A stretch of DNA of 64,000 nt from Chiayiivirga flava (GTDB taxonomy: Bacteria; Pseudomonadota; Gammaproteobacteria; Xanthomonadales; Xanthomonadaceae): assembly GCF_014202825.1 (NCBI RefSeq), contig NZ_JACHHP010000001.1, positions 1-64,000 on the forward strand. The letters run 5' to 3'. Below, piece by piece: positions 41,790 to 51,027 of the stretch; the stretch's first letter is position 1, and the number at the start of each line of letters is the position of its first letter. A program made the translations under genes and the position numbers. The notes beneath the pieces are model-generated. The model made no database searches, was not told the origin of the DNA, and saw only the letters and a program-made list of their open reading frames with translations.

Positions 41790-44126
41790 ATGACGCTGGA
41801 AAACGCTCCGCCCGCGACGCCTGGCATTCATGCGGAGTGTGTCGCACGCGCGCCGGTCCCGCGCGGAACGCGCCGTCCCTCTTCGCAAGACAACGCCGCG
41901 ACAGCGCCCGCCCGTCATCGAGGCTGCACGCACATCGGGTTCGGCAGTGGCGGATGTCCGTCGCGGCTGCGTGGATCGTTGTTCGTCGCATCCGTCGTCG
42001 CCGCGCTGATCGGTCCGGGTGCGGTCGCCGCGCCACCCGGCACGGATCGCTCCGTGGCGACACCGGGGGCTGACGCGTCGGCCGAACGCCTGGATCGCAT
42101 CGTCGTCGAATCCACCGGGCTCGAACGGGCGCCGGCGTTCGAGGTGCCTGCGTCCGTCACCGTCGTCGATCTGCGCGCCGGCAACGACGATGCGAATGCA
42201 TCGGTGTCCGAAGCGCTCGACGGCATTCCCGGCGTGCTCGCGCGCGAACGGCAGAACTACGCGCAGGACACCCAGCTGTCGATCCGCGGCTTCGGCGCAC
42301 GCAGCACCTTCGGCGTGCGCGGGCTCCGCCTGTACGCGGACGGCATCCCCGCCACGATGCCGGACGGACAGGGCCAGATCTCGCACGTCAGCCTGCTCGA
42401 TGCCGACCGCATCGAGGTGATGCGCGGCCCGTTTTCGGCGCTGTACGGCAACTCGTCCGGCGGCGTGGTGCGCATCATCGGGGTCGACGGGCTCGATGGC
42501 ACCGACATGCGCGCCCAGGCAACGTTCGGTCGCGACGACGGCCGCACCGTCGGGGCGCGCCTGCGCGGCGGTGGCGAGTTCGTCGACTATGCCGTGCTCG
42601 CGCAGCGCTTCGCCACCGACGGCTACCGTGACCACGGCGCCGCGCGGCGCACGCTCGGCAATGCCAGGTTGCAGGTGGCGATCGGCGATGCCGCCACGCT
42701 GCGCCTGGTCGCGAACGCGTTCGATGCGCCCGACGCCCAGGATCCGCTCGGTCTCACGCGCGCGCAGCTGCAGGCCGACCCGCGACAGGCGGCGCCGGCA
42801 GCGACGCAGTTCGACACCCGCAAGTCGGTCGACCAGACCCAGCTCGGCCTCGTCTACGAACATGCCGTGTCGGCGGACCAGACACTGCGCGCGATGGCCT
42901 ACGCCGGTCGACGCGGCGTCGAGCAGTTCCTCGCGCTGCCGGTCGCGGCGCAGGCCAATCCGCTCAATTCGGGCGGCGTGATCGATCTTGCCGGCCGCTA
43001 CGGCGGCACCGACTGGCGCTGGTCGTGGCACACCGAGCTTGCCCGCAGGCCACTGGAGCTCAGCGTCGGCCTGGCCGCCGACCGTCAGCGCCAGGCGCGC
43101 AGCGGCTACGAGAATTTCGTCGGCGACAGGCTCGGCGTGCGCGGCGGGCTGCGGCGCGACGAACGCAACGAGGTCGGCAACGTCGATCGCTACGCGCAGG
43201 CGTTCTGGCAGTTCGCCGACCGCTGGTCGCTGCTGGCCGGTGCGCGCCACAGCGCCGTGCGCTTCGAATCGCGCGACCGCTACGTGACTGCCGCCAATCC
43301 CGACGACAGCGGACGCGTCGACTACCGCGAGACCACGCCCGTCGCCGGCCTGATGTTTTCGCCGACGCAGGACCTGCGCTGGTACGTTTCCGCGGGCCGG
43401 GGCTTCGAGACGCCGACCTTCAACGAGATCGCCTACCGCGCCGACGGCGGCGCCGGTCTTGCGTTCGACCTGCGGCCCGCGGTGAGCCGCACGGTCGAAG
43501 TCGGTGCGAAGTGGCGCAGCGACAACGGTGCCACCGTCAATGCCGCGCTGTTCCGCGCCGACACCGACGACGAACTTGCGGTGGCGCGCAACGTCGGTGG
43601 GCGCAGCAGCTTCCGCAACGTCGGTGCCGCGCGCCGTGCGGGCATCGAGGCGGCACTGCGCGTGCCGCTCGGCGAAGCCTGGCACCTAGGAGCCGCATAC
43701 ACGCGCACCGATGCGACGTTCCGCGACGGTTTCGCCCTCTGCAGCGGCGCGGGCTGCACCACGCCGGAAACCGTCGTCGCCGCCGGCACCCGGATTCCCG
43801 GCGTCGCGCGCGACCAGATGTCCGCACACGTGCAGTGGGAGGCACGCGACTGGACCGCCGTGCTGGAGCTGGAGGCCGTGGGCGACGTCACGGTCAACGA
43901 CACCGGCAGCGAACGGGCCGCCGGTTACGCATTGCTGCACCTGGAACTGGCAAGGCAGTGGCGCGTCGGCGACGGCACGCTGCGCGGCTTCGTGCGCGTG
44001 GACAACGCGCTCGACCGCGGCCACATCGGCTCGGTGATCGTCAACGAAGGCAACGGCCGGTTCTTCGAGCCTGCACTGGGCCGCGGCGTGCTCGTCGGTG
44101 CGCGCTGGGACTGGTCAGCGCGTTAG
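41790..44126 (+). CDS. TonB-dependent receptor
   Basis: From the ATG at 41790 it is 778 residues. The hydrophobic signal core (LFVASVVAALIGPGAVAA) only begins ~60 residues in, so either the signal is unusually extended or the true start is a downstream non-ATG codon. The plug domain is clear (VSEALDGIPGVLARERQN...QLSIRGFGARSTFGVRGLRLYADGIP...RIEVMRGPFSALYGNSSGGVV), followed by a beta-barrel of alternating strands ending VLVGARWDWSAR. Such receptors import siderophores, heme, cobalamin or sugars using the TonB system. No neighbouring gene names the substrate. It converges with the sensor kinase at 44229. Confidence 0.9.
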   Translation: MTLENAPPATPGIHAECVARAPVPRGTRRPSSQDNAATAPARHRGCTHIGFGSGGCPSRLRGSLFVASVVAALIGPGAVAAPPGTDRSVATPGADASAERLDRIVVESTGLERAPAFEVPASVTVVDLRAGNDDANASVSEALDGIPGVLARERQNYAQDTQLSIRGFGARSTFGVRGLRLYADGIPATMPDGQGQISHVSLLDADRIEVMRGPFSALYGNSSGGVVRIIGVDGLDGTDMRAQATFGRDDGRTVGARLRGGGEFVDYAVLAQRFATDGYRDHGAARRTLGNARLQVAIGDAATLRLVANAFDAPDAQDPLGLTRAQLQADPRQAAPAATQFDTRKSVDQTQLGLVYEHAVSADQTLRAMAYAGRRGVEQFLALPVAAQANPLNSGGVIDLAGRYGGTDWRWSWHTELARRPLELSVGLAADRQRQARSGYENFVGDRLGVRGGLRRDERNEVGNVDRYAQAFWQFADRWSLLAGARHSAVRFESRDRYVTAANPDDSGRVDYRETTPVAGLMFSPTQDLRWYVSAGRGFETPTFNEIAYRADGGAGLAFDLRPAVSRTVEVGAKWRSDNGATVNAALFRADTDDELAVARNVGGRSSFRNVGAARRAGIEAALRVPLGEAWHLGAAYTRTDATFRDGFALCSGAGCTTPETVVAAGTRIPGVARDQMSAHVQWEARDWTAVLELEAVGDVTVNDTGSERAAGYALLHLELARQWRVGDGTLRGFVRVDNALDRGHIGSVIVNEGNGRFFEPALGRGVLVGARWDWSAR

Positions 44127-44228
44127 GTCCGGCGCTGTTCGGAGTTCCGGGACGGGGGCAGGGCAGGGACGAGTTCCTGCCGTTTGCGACGCGCCGGGAA
44201 GGCTCCTGCAAGTCGTCGTGTGTCGGCG

Positions 44229-45458
44229 TCACCACGACAGACAGGCGATGACACGCGCGCCGTCGACATCGAGCGAGAACGTCCAGCCATTGCGTTCGCA
44301 CAGTCGTTGAACGATGCCCAGACCCAGCCCGTATCCGTGCGACGGTGCGTCGGTGGGCGTCGTTCGCCCGACAGCCTCGCTGCTCACGGTGTTGGTGACC
44401 GTCAGCGCGCGCTCCTTCACTAGAATCGTGACCGGGCCCTGTCCGGCGAGCGTCTGCTCGAATGCATTTCGCACCAGATTGTTGACCGCGATCAGAAACG
44501 CCTGGGAATGTCCGCGAACGCTGGGCGCCGCGAGGCCTGCGACGTCGACGTCGACGGATTTGCCGGCCAGCAGGTAGCGCTGCTGATCGATCGCACGCGT
44601 CACCAGCGGCATCACGAGAAACTGCTCGCCATACGACCCGTCGTCGGTTTCGCGGGCAAGCCACAGGAACATCTCGATCGTGGACTTCATCTCGAGCGTC
44701 GCACGTCTCGCCCGCTCCACCGCCTTGGCATCGTCCGCCGACAGGTCGCTTTGTTCCAGCAGCTCCAGCGCGCCCGTCATCACGGTGATCGGTGTCCGCA
44801 ACTCGTGACTGGCCGAGCCGGTGAAGTACCGTTCCCTGGCGACAAACGCGCTGACGCGCTCGAGCGTTTTCTCGATGGCGCAGGCGAGCACGCCGACCTC
44901 GTCATCGCCGAACCGGCCGGACGCGATGCGTTTGTGATCTGCGGCCGACAGATGTTCCAGGTCGATGTCCGCGACCACGTTGGCCAGTTGCACGACGGGA
45001 GCGACCGCTCTGCGCATCACGACAACGCCCAGCCCGAAACCCAGAGCACCTAGCGTACCGACGACGCCGGTGATGACGAGCAGCCACCACCAGTCCTCCG
45101 ACGACGCAGCCTCGATCCCGGCGACATCGAAAACGACAAACGCGCGTCGCTCCTCGTTGTCGGCAGCGATGACAGCGACATGCAACTCTTCGGAAACGAA
45201 CTCGTGCAAACCCGCCTCGGGGTGCGTCCGCGCCCACGCCCTGAGCGGTTCCGGCAGGTCGGCAACCGTGTCGTAGCCGCGAAGGTTCATGCCCAGGTCG
45301 GGATAGCGTTCCGCAGCCCGCTGCAGCTGGTTCGTCAACACGCGGTCTTCGCTCAGCCGGATCGCGGAGTAGAAGGCGAATCCCCAGGCCACGCTGAGTC
45401 CGACGACGCACATCGCAAACGCAATCTCCACACGCTTGCGCAGACTGTGCCGGCGCAC
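44229..45458 (-). CDS. Membrane sensor histidine kinase
   Basis: 409 residues from a GTG at 45458 that shares its G with the TAG of the response-regulator gene. Two membrane spans (~10-32 and ~124-148) flank a periplasmic sensor of ~90 residues. HAMP-like and HisKA regions follow, with H218 (TGSASHELRTPITVM). The HATPase has NNLVRNAFEQ and GYGLGLGIVQRLC, but the usual DxGxG box is replaced by VTNTVSSEAV, so ATP binding may be atypical. It forms an operon with the OmpR-type regulator and the TonB receptor upstream. Confidence 0.9.
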   Translation of the reverse strand: MRRHSLRKRVEIAFAMCVVGLSVAWGFAFYSAIRLSEDRVLTNQLQRAAERYPDLGMNLRGYDTVADLPEPLRAWARTHPEAGLHEFVSEELHVAVIAADNEERRAFVVFDVAGIEAASSEDWWWLLVITGVVGTLGALGFGLGVVVMRRAVAPVVQLANVVADIDLEHLSAADHKRIASGRFGDDEVGVLACAIEKTLERVSAFVARERYFTGSASHELRTPITVMTGALELLEQSDLSADDAKAVERARRATLEMKSTIEMFLWLARETDDGSYGEQFLVMPLVTRAIDQQRYLLAGKSVDVDVAGLAAPSVRGHSQAFLIAVNNLVRNAFEQTLAGQGPVTILVKERALTVTNTVSSEAVGRTTPTDAPSHGYGLGLGIVQRLCERNGWTFSLDVDGARVIACLSW

Positions 45459-46162
45459 TACTGGCCATCCTCCGCGATCCGGTACCCGATGCGATGCACC
45501 GTATGAATCAGGGGGCGATCGAACGGCCGGTCGATCGCCTGACGCAGCTTGTACATGTGCGAGCGAAGCGCATCGCCGTCCGGGCGCTCGTCGGCCCACA
45601 GCAAGGTTTCGAGGTCGTCGCGAGCGACAACGGCCGGCGCCTCTTCCATCAACCGTCGAAGTAGCTTCATTCCGGCAGGATTGAGCTCGACACGCCGCCC
45701 CGCGCGATGCACCTGCAACGTCGACCTGTTCATCGTCAGATCGCCGACGGTCAACAGGGCGTCGCCGTTGCGGCAACTGCGTTTGTGCAGCGCCCGAAGT
45801 CGCGCATGCAGCTCCTGCAAGGCAAACGGCTTGACCAGATAGTCGTCTGCGCCGGCGGCGAACCCCTTCAGCTTGTCGTCGAGCGTGTCCCTCGCCGTCA
45901 GCATGAGCACCGGCGTTTCCACGTCGGAGTCGGCGCGCAGCGTGCGGCAGAAGCGCAGGCCGTCCATTCCGGGGAGCATCAGGTCCAGGACGATGACGTC
46001 GAACCGGTTCGTCACCGCCAGCTGCATCGCGCTGAGGCCGTCGTATGCGAAATCCAGGATGCAGCCGTGTTTTTCGAGGTAGGCGGCAATGTTCGCGCAG
46101 ATATCGCGATTGTCTTCGACCACCAACACCCTGACGGGCGCTGCATCGGGCGCGATTGCCAT
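45458..46162 (-). CDS. OmpR-family response regulator
   Basis: 234 residues: receiver with D60 (VIVLDLMLPGMDG), Thr in LMLTARD and Lys in LVKPFA, then a winged-helix output domain (~135-230, ELNPAGMKLLRRLM...IHTVHRIGYRIAEDG). GAGGAA precedes the ATG at 46162. It lies 14 bp after the TonB-receptor stop and overlaps the kinase start by one base, so receptor, regulator and kinase are one transcript. It probably controls this receptor or a linked envelope function. Confidence 0.95.
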   Translation of the reverse strand: MAIAPDAAPVRVLVVEDNRDICANIAAYLEKHGCILDFAYDGLSAMQLAVTNRFDVIVLDLMLPGMDGLRFCRTLRADSDVETPVLMLTARDTLDDKLKGFAAGADDYLVKPFALQELHARLRALHKRSCRNGDALLTVGDLTMNRSTLQVHRAGRRVELNPAGMKLLRRLMEEAPAVVARDDLETLLWADERPDGDALRSHMYKLRQAIDRPFDRPLIHTVHRIGYRIAEDGQ

Positions 46163-46176
46163 TGGCTGCGTTTCCT

Positions 46177-48561
46177 CTACCAGGCGTAGTCGAGCCGCAG
46201 TCCGATCAGCGGCTCGGCTTCGCTGTCGTCCTTCACGTCGACGCCGCGACGGTAGTCGAATTCGGTGTCGTCCGTCGACGATGCCGACGTGACGTTGATG
46301 ACATCGAGAAAGGCCGTCACATCGACCGGTCCGAAGGCGCGCCGGTAGTCGACGCGGGCGTTCAACACGCCGTAGCCGGCCTTGCGCCCCACATTGCGCT
46401 CGGTGGTCTCTCGCGAGTAGCGCAAGGGTTGCCCGGGCCCCAGCACCTCGGAATGAATGACGAAGGCGTCCTCGGGCCTGCCGGAAAGGTACTTGTAGCG
46501 ACCGGCGACCTTCCAGCGGTCGGTGATTTCCCAGGTCAGTCCGAGGGTGGCGACATGCTCGCGGCTGAAGTCGTCGGCAACGGCGCCCCGACCGTCTTTC
46601 CGGTCGACGTCCGCATCGTTGTAGGAGTAGGTTGCGGTCGCGTACAGGCCTTCGCGAATCGTGCCCTTGACCACGACGTCGACACCCTGCGACGTGCCGT
46701 CGCCGATGTTCGCAAAGGTTCCGCTGGCCCGATCGAGGTCGACGACCAGGTTGGCGAGATCCTGACGGTAGGCTTCCGTCAACACCGACCAGCTGTCGTT
46801 CACGAGGTACTCGACGCCGACGCTCGTGTGCGTGATTTCCTCGTTCTCGAGCGCGTTCGTTGCGTTGGCCGCAAGGTCCAGGAATCGCGGCGACTGATGA
46901 AAGAGTCCTGCGGTCGCAAAGTACCTGGTCCTCGTGTTCGGCCGCCATGTGACGCTGAACCTCGGCGAGGCGAGGCTCTCGTCGGTGAGCCCGTCGCGCT
47001 CGAGCCGCAGGCCGGTGCGAACATCCCATTGCGCGCGCCGGAAGACCTGATCCACGTAACCTGCGTAACTCGTTTCCTTCCGGCGCAGCGACGCGTTGAT
47101 GTTCGCGGGAGTCAGGACAATGTAATGCTGCTCCGGGTCCGGCCGGACGTCGTCGTCGTCGTAGACGAACCGGATCCAGTCGCCGTCCAGGACGGTGCTG
47201 TAGTTGAGGTCGATCTGCGTTACCTGGAGGCCTGCACTGAACACACCCCATCGATTCACCGTGCCGACGTCGCTACGCCAGCCGGTCTCGGTCTCGTCTT
47301 CGGTGATGGTGAGAATGTCCTCGCGCACCGGAAAGCTGGAGGCGGGCGATCCCGCGGGCACGAGGTCGGGAAACGATTCGCCCTCCGAACTGATCTTGTC
47401 GCTGCTGCGGTTGTAGACCTTGTTGGTCCAGACGGCGTCCTCGCCGATCAATGCACGCCATGTCAACCCGTACAGATCGCTGTCCTGTTCGAAATCCAGA
47501 AGCGATGCGTCTTCGAAGTTGTTCGACGCGAACACGTGGGTCACGTCGCGGGTGTAAGTTTCGTGTGTGTCGATCAGCAGAACCTCGATCGTGTTGTTCT
47601 CGTCGATCGGCGTGACCGACTTGACGATGACGTCCCTCAGGACCGGGTCTCCGATGTCGAGCTCTTCGATATCCTCGAAAAAGTCGCCGAAATCCAGTCG
47701 ACGGGCGGAGAACAGCACGGTGGAGTCGTCGGTGAGTCCGAGCGGGCCGTCGTAGCCGACTTCGTTGCCTGCGAGATCGAGGCGCAGGCTGGCCGACGGG
47801 CTGGGGCTCCCCTCGGCGACCTCCAGTTTCAGCAGCGATGCAGCCCGTCCGCCGTACGCCGGGCCCCATCCTCCCGGGGAGAACTCCGCACCGCCGATGA
47901 CATTCGGTGCAAAGATGGAGAAACGGCCGCCGCCCCCGACATCTTCGTCCTCGCCCAGCGTCGCGTCGAAGTGCACCGCCTTGTCGAAGGGAAATTCGTC
48001 GACGAACAGCAGATTGTCTCTCGGACCGCGGCCACGTACGCTGAAACTCGCGAATTCGCTGGCGGAGGCCAGCCCGGGCAACCCGTCCAGCGAGAGGAGG
48101 GGATCTGCGCCACCGCCAACGGCACTGCGCAACGCGTCCCTGTCGAGGTAGGCGCTGGACGGCGATGCAAACGCGTCGGTTGCGCGTGCCTGGACCACCA
48201 CTTCGTCCAGCACCGCCGTTCCGAGTTCGAATTCGATCCTGGAATTCTTCCGCGTCACCACGCGTACGCTCGGCTCGTACAGCGAAGTGAATCCGGGCTT
48301 GCGGACGCTGACCGAGTAGAGGCCGGGGTCAAGCTCATCGATCACGATGCGCCCTTGCGCGTCGGTCTCGACAGATCGCGTGACATTGGTTTCGCGTTCG
48401 GTGATCGTGATCTGCACCGCCGCGAGCGACCGGTCGGTGGCCTGGTCCCTGACGACGAACGTCAGCGCACCCGGTGCCTCGGCTGCGTGGGTGGGAACTG
48501 GAACTCCCATCAGGAGCGTCGACAACGTCAAGCCCGACGCCCATTTCAAGTGCCTGCTCAT
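46177..48561 (-). CDS. TonB-dependent receptor with N-terminal carboxypeptidase-regulatory-like domain
   Basis: The ATG at 48561 has a GGAG close upstream and opens a signal peptide (MSRHLKWASGLTLSTLLMGVPVPTHA); 794 residues in total. A carboxypeptidase-regulatory-like domain (~30-110, RSVETDAQGRIVIDELDPGLYSVSV) precedes the plug (RSAVGGGADPLLSLDGLPGLASASEF...SVRGRGPRDNLLFVDEFPF) and the barrel, which ends in an aromatic residue (RLDYAW). GC content looks lower than in flanking genes. It is the first gene of an operon with an OmpR regulator and sensor kinase, suggesting ligand-linked signalling. The substrate is unknown; the architecture resembles receptors for large polymers or complexes. 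Confidence 0.92.
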   Translation of the reverse strand: MSRHLKWASGLTLSTLLMGVPVPTHAAEAPGALTFVVRDQATDRSLAAVQITITERETNVTRSVETDAQGRIVIDELDPGLYSVSVRKPGFTSLYEPSVRVVTRKNSRIEFELGTAVLDEVVVQARATDAFASPSSAYLDRDALRSAVGGGADPLLSLDGLPGLASASEFASFSVRGRGPRDNLLFVDEFPFDKAVHFDATLGEDEDVGGGGRFSIFAPNVIGGAEFSPGGWGPAYGGRAASLLKLEVAEGSPSPSASLRLDLAGNEVGYDGPLGLTDDSTVLFSARRLDFGDFFEDIEELDIGDPVLRDVIVKSVTPIDENNTIEVLLIDTHETYTRDVTHVFASNNFEDASLLDFEQDSDLYGLTWRALIGEDAVWTNKVYNRSSDKISSEGESFPDLVPAGSPASSFPVREDILTITEDETETGWRSDVGTVNRWGVFSAGLQVTQIDLNYSTVLDGDWIRFVYDDDDVRPDPEQHYIVLTPANINASLRRKETSYAGYVDQVFRRAQWDVRTGLRLERDGLTDESLASPRFSVTWRPNTRTRYFATAGLFHQSPRFLDLAANATNALENEEITHTSVGVEYLVNDSWSVLTEAYRQDLANLVVDLDRASGTFANIGDGTSQGVDVVVKGTIREGLYATATYSYNDADVDRKDGRGAVADDFSREHVATLGLTWEITDRWKVAGRYKYLSGRPEDAFVIHSEVLGPGQPLRYSRETTERNVGRKAGYGVLNARVDYRRAFGPVDVTAFLDVINVTSASSTDDTEFDYRRGVDVKDDSEAEPLIGLRLDYAW

Positions 48562-49191
48562 AGTGCTCCGCCTCCGGGAATTGGCTGCTCGCTGGATGAA
48601 GCGTTGCGAGACTAGCGACGCCGATGTCGCCGAAACGTCGCCATCCGGCGCGGCAGTGCGTCGACGGCGGTTGCCGGGCACAGCACTCCCTGCGCGCGAG
48701 AAAACAAGTGCGGGCGGCGAACGGCATCCCTGTGCAGGCGCGGTGCTGTCCGTGGTGCCCGGCGAAACTCCCTCAACGCGATCCCGGCGAAATCCGGGAC
48801 GGCTGCACGGTCAGTGCGTTCGCGCGCGTGCTCATGTATTCCCTCACCGTCGTCCCGGCGAACGCCGGGACCCAGTGACGTTTCCTGGTTTTCGGGGTGG
48901 TCCAGGAAGACCGAACAACGCCGCTGGGTCCCGGCGTTCGCCGGGACGACGGGTATGGAGGTCTTCGTCGATTCGAGTCGAAACGAGTCCACGGAGCGTC
49001 CGTTGACTCGTGAGCCACGCAGCGTCTGTGGTCGAACGGGGTGAGCTGAAACGTTCTCGGACAGCAGTACGCACAGTCCGCGAGCCGGCGCTGCGAGCCG
49101 TTGGATCAGAGGCGCCGGACGCCCGCCTTTGTGGCAATGACGCGCGAAAGCGATTCCTCCGGAACGTTGCCGGGGAAGACACGGAGCGGCA
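48562..49191. other. 630-bp intergenic region with repeat pair
   Basis: No real gene is supported. The first part precedes the TonB-receptor start. The centre holds the mirrored palindromic repeats at 48847-48952. Frames through these repeats on both strands encode the repetitive artefacts VVPANAGTQ and GPGVRRDDG and were rejected. Confidence 0.6.
48847..48952. repeat. Mirrored pair of dispersed palindromic repeats (29-bp perfect arms)
   Basis: Bases 48847-48875 are the exact reverse complement of 48924-48952, separated by 48 bases. Each arm also contains the palindrome GTCCCGGCGAACGCCGGGAC. A third, single copy occurs at 24221-24256. This is the layout of a BIME-like paired repetitive element in an intergenic region. 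Confidence 0.75.
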
Positions 49192-50133
49192 TCACAGCAG
49201 GTCCAACGGCAGCCTGAGATAACGCACGCCGTTGTCGTCGGGGTTCGGCAGGCGTCCCGCGCGCATGTTCACCTGCACCGACGGCAGAAGCAGACGGGGC
49301 ACGGGCAGGGTGGCGTCGCGTGCCTCGCGCATGGCCACGAACGCGACCTCGCCGACGCCGTCGCGCACATGCACGTTGCCGGTGCGTTCGGCGCCGATGG
49401 TGGTCTCCCACGCGTAGGCATCGCGCCCGGGCGCCTTGTAGTCGTGGCACAGGAACACGCGCGCCGCGTCGGGCAGCGAGAGCAGGCGACGGATCGAGCG
49501 ATACAGCGTCCCCGCAGCGCCGCCGGGAAAATCGCAGCGCGCCGTGCCGTAGTCCGGCATGAACAGCGTGTCGCCCGGAAACACCGCGTCGCCGATCACG
49601 TAGGCCAGGCAGGCCGGGGTATGGCCCGGCACATGCAACGCGATGGCTTCCAGCGCGCCGATGCCGAAACGCTCGCCGTCGGCGAACAGATGATCGAACT
49701 GGCTGCCGTCGCGCGCGAAGTCGTCGCCGGCATTGAAGATCCTGCCGAATTCGGCTTGCACCTGCACGATCTGATCCCCGATCGCAAGGCGTCCGCCGAG
49801 CGCCGCCTGCAGGTACGGCGCGGCGGACAGGTGGTCGGCATGCGCATGCGTTTCGAGCTGCCACTGCACCGTGAGCGCATGGCCGCGGACGTGTTCGACG
49901 ATGGCATCGGCGGCCCGTGTGGCGGTGCGCCCGGAGGCCGGATCGAAGTCGAGCACGCTGTCGACGATGGCGCATGCACCCGACGACGGATCGCGAATGA
50001 CGTGGCTCGCGGTAAACGTGGCTGCATCGAAGAACGAGCGCACCTCGGGCCGCAGGCGCGGCGTGTGCAATGCGCGCCGGACGATGGCGTCGGCCTCGGC
50101 GAGCGCGGCGTCGGTGGCTGGCTGCTGCGTCAT
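49192..50133 (-). CDS. Metallo-beta-lactamase-fold persulfide-dioxygenase-like hydrolase
   Basis: 313 residues from the ATG at 50133. The metal site is THAHADH (95-101), with later ligands in VPGHTP, GDTLFMPD and FLCHDYK. Features such as the HAHADHL loop, a DFPGG motif and the C-terminal RLPNPDDNGVRYLRLP match ETHE1/Blh-type enzymes, which oxidise glutathione persulfide or act with sulfur transferases. No rhodanese is adjacent. It lies 85 bp downstream of the DUF2238 gene, same strand. Assigning persulfide as substrate is by family resemblance only. Confidence 0.88.
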   Translation of the reverse strand: MTQQPATDAALAEADAIVRRALHTPRLRPEVRSFFDAATFTASHVIRDPSSGACAIVDSVLDFDPASGRTATRAADAIVEHVRGHALTVQWQLETHAHADHLSAAPYLQAALGGRLAIGDQIVQVQAEFGRIFNAGDDFARDGSQFDHLFADGERFGIGALEAIALHVPGHTPACLAYVIGDAVFPGDTLFMPDYGTARCDFPGGAAGTLYRSIRRLLSLPDAARVFLCHDYKAPGRDAYAWETTIGAERTGNVHVRDGVGEVAFVAMREARDATLPVPRLLLPSVQVNMRAGRLPNPDDNGVRYLRLPLDLL

Positions 50134-50218
50134 GGCAAGACCCCGAGTAGATGCACAAACGTCGACTCCGCTCGATGCGGCACCGCGTGACAATGATGCC
50201 GGCAGCGAGGCCGTCGCG

Positions 50219-50953
50219 TCACGGTCGGCCCGGTGAGGTGCCGCGCGTATCGACATCCCGTCGACCAAGCCAAGGCAGCGTTGCGCTCGCCTCCAGCTGC
50301 CGGTACGCGATGATCGCGATGGCCGCGCCGAGTGCCGCCAGCGCGGAGTCCTTGTGCGCGTCCCAGACGTCGCCCTGCGTGCCGAGGTAGGCCTGCCCGA
50401 GATCGCCGCCGAACACCACGGCGGCGGCGGCTTCGAGCGCTTCGAAGATCGTCGCGTGCGACACCATGAAGAACCACGGCAGCCACCAGCGCCAGGAACG
50501 GGACTGCGGGGCGCGCCGATCGAGCAGTTCGATCGCCGCGGGCGCGACGAGCAGGCCGTAGAGGAAATGCACGAGGCGGTCGTAGTGGTTCCGGGACAGG
50601 TCGAACAGATCGCTGAGGCTGCGCCCGAACAGCGCGTCTGCCCAGGTGTCGTAGGGCACCGCGGCATAGGTGTAGTGCGCGCCGACCTGGTGCAGCACGA
50701 AGAATGCGAAGAGGCAGGTGTACGCCGCGTTGGAGTAGCGCAGCACCCGGTACTGCAGCACCAGCGCCGGGACGGCGACGAACACGAGCACGTTTTCGAG
50801 CAGCCAGTCCGCGCGATACCACGGCGCGATTCCGAGCAGGATCCAGACGAGTACGAACAGGCCCAGCAGGGTCAGCGGATACCGCGCTGCGGGATGCGGA
50901 CGGATGCCCGGCCCGTTCGTCGCATGGCTGCTCGCGTGCGCGGAGGTGTTCAC
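50219..50953 (-). CDS. DUF2238 (YjdF-like) inner-membrane protein
   Basis: Starting at a GTG at 50953 gives 244 residues; a longer frame begins with TTG at 51001 inside an FNR-like box and was not used. Several membrane spans are visible (LTLLGLFVLVWILLG, NVLVFVAVPALVLQY, AAYTCLFAFFVLHQVG, LVHFLYGLLVAPAAIELL, WWLPWFFMVSHATIFEALE), with the conserved blocks HYTYAAVPYD, NHYDRLVHF and GTQGDVWDAHKDSALA. The biochemical role of this family is not known. An FNR-like box lies 35-48 bases upstream of the chosen start. Confidence 0.85.
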   Translation of the reverse strand: MNTSAHASSHATNGPGIRPHPAARYPLTLLGLFVLVWILLGIAPWYRADWLLENVLVFVAVPALVLQYRVLRYSNAAYTCLFAFFVLHQVGAHYTYAAVPYDTWADALFGRSLSDLFDLSRNHYDRLVHFLYGLLVAPAAIELLDRRAPQSRSWRWWLPWFFMVSHATIFEALEAAAAVVFGGDLGQAYLGTQGDVWDAHKDSALAALGAAIAIIAYRQLEASATLPWLGRRDVDTRGTSPGRP

Positions 50954-50987
50954 GCGTCGACTCTGGCATGCGCGTCCGCGCGGCGGG

Positions 50988-51001
50988 TTGATGCAGGTCA
51001 A
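50988..51001. promoter_or_regulatory. FNR/Anr-like box, TTGAT-gcag-GTCAA
   Basis: Differs at one position from TTGAT-N4-ATCAA. It lies in the 74-bp gap between the stop of the metallo-beta-lactamase exonuclease gene (51028) and the DUF2238 start (50953), so it most likely controls DUF2238. Its centre is ~42 bp from the GTG, implying a very short or absent leader if it is a class II site. Confidence 0.55.
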
Positions 51002-51027
51002 TCGCGCGTGTGTCGGCGCGGCACGGC

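Noticed and set aside
48612..49182. Several 70-126-codon frames between the TonB receptor and hydrolase
   Set aside because: They translate the palindromic repeats (VVPANAGTQ, GPGVRRDDG) and are well-known annotation artefacts of such repeats.
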